Assembly (NCBI GenBank): GCA_016718655.1
Contig: JADKCV010000049.1
Span: 1-18,138, forward strand
DNA: 18,138 bases
Direction: 5' to 3'
Origin: Flavobacteriales bacterium
Lineage (GTDB): Bacteria; Bacteroidota; Bacteroidia; Flavobacteriales_F; PHOS-HE28
Made by a program: the position numbers and the translations under genes. This document shows, piece by piece, positions 15,447-18,138 of the stretch. A model generated the notes under the pieces. That model saw only the letters and a list, made by a program, of their open reading frames with translations. It searched no databases and was not told where the DNA came from. Numbering within the stretch: the first letter of the stretch is position 1; each line of letters starts with the position of its first letter.

Positions 15447-17835
15447 CTACCCACACTTCGTCCCCCGCAGCCGCTGCCAGGCAGCCTTCCTCGTAGTAGA
15501 GACCGTCGGCATCGCCGCATTCGGGGCACTTGCGGCCAGCGGGCTTGCGTGCCGTCGGAGATGTAAGCGTTGCAGCGCTCGCACCACACCGTTCTTCCAG
15601 GTGTTCAGCGTCGCGTCGTAGAGGTTGAGGTTCGCCACCACGTCCACCACCTGTGGGAGGGGCATGCCTTGGCGCAGCATGCCGCTGATGAGGATGGCGT
15701 AGTTCCAGAACTCCGGGTTGAAGGTGCGGCTGAGGCCCTGCACCGTTACGCGGTAGTCGTCGGCATCGGCGTACTCGAGGTCGTAGATGTTCTTGCCGCG
15801 TTTGCTGTCCTTGCGCTTCACCACCCAGCCTTTCGTCACCCACTTGGGCAGTTCGAATCCGCCGTTGGCCTTGCCGGTGAAGATCTCGTAAGGCTTGCCA
15901 TCGAGCAGGCCCACCACGGCGATCCACGGCTCGGTCTCGTTGTGGAAGCGCAGCACATCGGCGTCGAGGCGTTCGGGGCGGGGCACGTGGCGGCTGTTCG
16001 ACCGGTGCGTCCTTCTTCTCGGCCACCAGCACGCCGCTGCGGCTGCCATCGCGGTACACGGTGATGCCCTTGAGGCCTTCCTTCCACGCTTCGAGGTAGA
16101 TGCCGCCAACCTCTTCCACCGTGGCGGTGCTGGGCAGGTTGATGGTGCTGCTGATGGAGTGCGTCGTGTACTTCTGCACCACGGCCTGAAGGCGCACGCG
16201 CTTGTGCCAGTCGATCTCGTTCGCGGTGGCACCGGCATAGGGGCTCTCCGCATTGTCGGTCTTTCCGGTCGCTCGCATCCAGTCCAGCACGCGCGGGTGG
16301 TGCACGGTGAATTCCTCCCACTGGTCGCCGAGCTCATCGGTGAAGTCCACTTTGGCCTTCTTGTCGCCGGGCACCACCTTGCGACGACGCGTGTAGCCCA
16401 GCATGTACACCGGTTCGATGCCGCTGCTGGTGCGCGTGAGCAGGCTGAGCGTGCCCGTGGGCGCCACGGTGCTCAGGCTGATGTTGCGGCGGCCATGTTG
16501 CATCATGCGCGCGTACACTTCAGGCAGTTCCTTCTCCAGCATCGCGGTGAACTCCGATGTGCGCTCGATCGCCGGGTCGAAGGCGGCGAAGGCCCCGCGC
16601 TCGATGGCCATGTCGATGCTGCTGTCGAACTCAGCGCGGCATTTGGTCCGCATGATCTCCTCGGTGGCGATCAGCGCCGCGTCGCCATCATATTTCAGGT
16701 TCAGCCCGGCGAGGGCGTCTGCCAGGCCGGTAAAACCCAGGCCCGTGCGGCGGCCCTCTCGCCCGGTATCGCGCAGCAGTTCCCAGGTCTCGCGCTCGGT
16801 GCGTTTCAGCTCGTCGGGCTCGGGGTCCGCATTGACCTTTGCGAGGATACGGTCCACGGCCTCCAGTTCCAGGTCCACCAGATCGTCCATCAGGCGCTGC
16901 GCCTCGTAGGTTACCTGAGCGAAGCGTTCGTGATCGAAGCGAGCGTGCGGTGAGAAGGCATCGGAGACGAAGCTGTAGAGGTTGATCGCGATCAAGCGAC
17001 AGCTGTCCCCGCCCTGCATGGCGATCTCGCTGCACGGGTTGGTGCTCTCGTTGCGGAAGCCTATCGGCATCCACGGCCCGCAGGAACTCATCGCTCACGC
17101 GCACGCTCACGTTGGCGCCGGTCACCTTGGCCAGGTCCTGCTTGATGGTGATGAACTTCTCCACGTCCGGGTGGGCGATGTCCATGGTGAGCATCAGCGC
17201 ACCGCGACGGCCTTTCTGCGCCACTTCGCGCGTGGTGTTGCTGAAGCGCTCCATGAAGCTCACGGCACCCGTGCTGGTGCGCGCGGCGTTGCTCACGGCC
17301 GCGCCCTCGGGCCGCAATGTGCTCAGGTCGAAGCCGACTCCGCAGCGCCGCTTGAAGAGCTGTGCCAGCTGCTGGTCGTTGCGGAAGATGCCGCCGTAGC
17401 TGTCGAGCGGGAAGGGATCACCACGCAGTTGCTGAGCGAGGCCAGACGGTAGGGATCACCCAGTGAGGCCATCACGCTGCCCTGCGGCACCACATCGCGG
17501 AAGCCATCGAAGAGGTCGAAGATCCGTGCCTCGTCCAGCGCTTCGCGTTCGCGACCGTAGATGGAGAGCAATGCGCGCTGCGCTCCGCTGGTACCGGCGC
17601 ATAGCCGCGTTCGATGCGCGCGAACTCCCGCGCCATCCTGCGGTGCATGTCCTCGGGGCTCTTCTCGATCAGGTGACCGTGGCCGATCGCGCAGGGCGTA
17701 CTTGTTCACCCACGTGGTGGCCGCCAGTTCGTCCCCGCGGAAATACGTGAGGGCGTTGGCGGACTTCCTCGGTGGTGAAGGTCGGTGATACTTGAGGGCG
17801 GCTTTCATGACCAGCGGAGGGGCGATGGCTTGCAT
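15447..17835 (-). pseudogene. nrdJ: Adenosylcobalamin-dependent (class II) ribonucleotide reductase, multiply frameshifted
   Basis: Class II reductase makes deoxyribonucleotides without oxygen, using B12. Family signatures occur in order but in different frames: SPTFTTEEV, ALTYFRGDELAATTWVNKYALRD, EDMHRRMAREFARIERGYA, VVPQGSVMASLGDPYRLASLSNC, GVGFDLSTLRPEGA, NPCSEIAMQGGDSCRLIAINLYSFV (active-site Asn, Cys, Glu), STVAPTGTLSLLTRTSSGIEPVY, SSTINLPSTATVEEVGGIYLEAW, and a Cys-rich tail with CPECGDADGLYYEEGC and final KCG. I count about ten shifts (near 17789, 17763, 17685, 17583, 17413, 17070, 15993, 15576, 15557, 15460-15485). Between SDEFLRAVDA and PIGFRNESTNPCSE roughly 50-60 residues seem missing. 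The 2389-base span is short by about that amount. The ATG at 17835 is the likely start; 17808 is possible. Either a decaying gene or a poor-quality assembly end. Confidence 0.88.
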
Positions 17836-18138
17836 TGATCGGGGTGATTGGATGGGTGGTAAAATTCCCGACCAACTTGACCCCTTTTATATGATATACA
17901 TCATTTTATTCACACCGTGATCGACACTTGCCTCCATAGCACCAACATCAACGGATCGATTATGAAGTTAACTCTCGGATCGGCACGGTGAAGCAGCATC
18001 GGTGTTTCTCGACCGGGTGAAGATGCGCACCCACCATTTCATGCTGTGCCGCGCTCGGCTACCTTGCCGAACCGAAAGCATCTACCCAACCTCCTCACAT
18101 TCACTGTTCGGTCGTCCGGATATCGCGACCGGACGCAC
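17836..18138. other. Region upstream of nrdJ without a supportable gene
   Basis: About 300 bases. It holds the AT-rich palindrome at 17891-17904. A rightward ATG at 17960 starts MKLTLGSAR and stops after nine codons; an adjacent frame stays open (EAASVFLDRVKM and onward) but I recognise nothing in it. Given the indel density next door, this could be the broken start of a divergent gene. At the right edge, inverted repeats CGGTCG/CGACCG (18109-18114, 18126-18131) and GTCCGG/CCGGAC (18114-18119, 18129-18134) overlap. Confidence 0.4.
17891..17904. promoter_or_regulatory. Fnr/Crp-family operator-like palindrome ATGAT-N4-ATCAT (copy 2)
   Basis: ATGATATACATCAT has the same perfect arms and 4-base spacer as the copy at 7569-7582; only the spacer differs. 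It lies 56 bases upstream of the nrdJ ATG at 17835 in an AT-rich island. A GAATTTTA stretch on the minus strand (17867-17860) sits at about the distance that TAATTTAG has from copy 1, a weak -7 candidate. Control of an oxygen-independent reductase by an Fnr-like protein would make biological sense. Confidence 0.55.

Noticed and set aside
15895..16953. 352-aa plus-strand open frame opposite nrdJ
   Set aside because: The minus strand here carries canonical ribonucleotide reductase motifs; the plus frame shows none.
17960..17989. Short plus-strand open frame MKLTLGSAR
   Set aside because: Nine codons only and no recognisable continuation; it could be a broken gene start but cannot be supported.

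Overview
The window reads as GC-rich Bacteroidota DNA, most like a Flavobacteriales-type genome. Two predicted secreted proteins end in Por/type IX secretion (T9SS) C-terminal domains. There are also a DUF5777-type beta-barrel, an Ig-like domain of the CHU_C-associated kind, and TAnnTTTG promoter elements. No rRNA, tRNA, CRISPR array or insertion sequence was seen.

Region A (1-10161) is a redox and copper-themed block. At the left edge a CueO/laccase-like multicopper oxidase with a T9SS tail runs rightward and converges on a leftward five-gene operon (7492 down to 1695). In transcription order the operon is: a lysyl-oxidase-like T9SS protein (one frameshift), a membrane polyferredoxin fused to TPR repeats, a mono-haem cytochrome c, a DUF5777 outer-membrane barrel, and a PSCyt1-type cytochrome c lipoprotein. 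The last three junctions are all 4-base ATGA overlaps. Divergent from it run an MbnP-like copper-protein lipoprotein and an MbnH/MauG-like di-haem peroxidase (also ATGA-overlapped), then a Crp/Fnr regulator. The shared divergent promoter carries an Fnr-like palindrome, ATGAT-N4-ATCAT. The same palindrome recurs 10 kb away, upstream of the class II ribonucleotide reductase. My inference is an Fnr-family-controlled envelope electron-transfer and copper-handling unit. The inner-membrane Fe-S protein, periplasmic cytochrome, outer-membrane barrel and lipoprotein cytochrome could form a conduit across the envelope.

Region B (10200-15440) is a TetR-controlled efflux operon: a small unknown membrane protein, TetR regulator, a 4-TM protein fused in frame to a His-rich lipoprotein, TolC-like outer-membrane protein, HlyD-like adaptor, and an HAE-1-type RND permease. 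A palindrome overlapping the -7 element in front of the operon is a good candidate TetR operator. The permease is cut after about 305 of roughly 1040 residues.

Region C (15447-18138) holds a leftward adenosylcobalamin-dependent ribonucleotide reductase (nrdJ) in many reading-frame pieces, with an apparent internal deletion, then about 300 bases with no supportable gene. The RND fragment and the nrdJ stop codon meet within about 10 bases. Indels are dense from 15297 to 17790 and nearly absent before that, so this end may be a misassembled or low-quality contig end rather than true biology.
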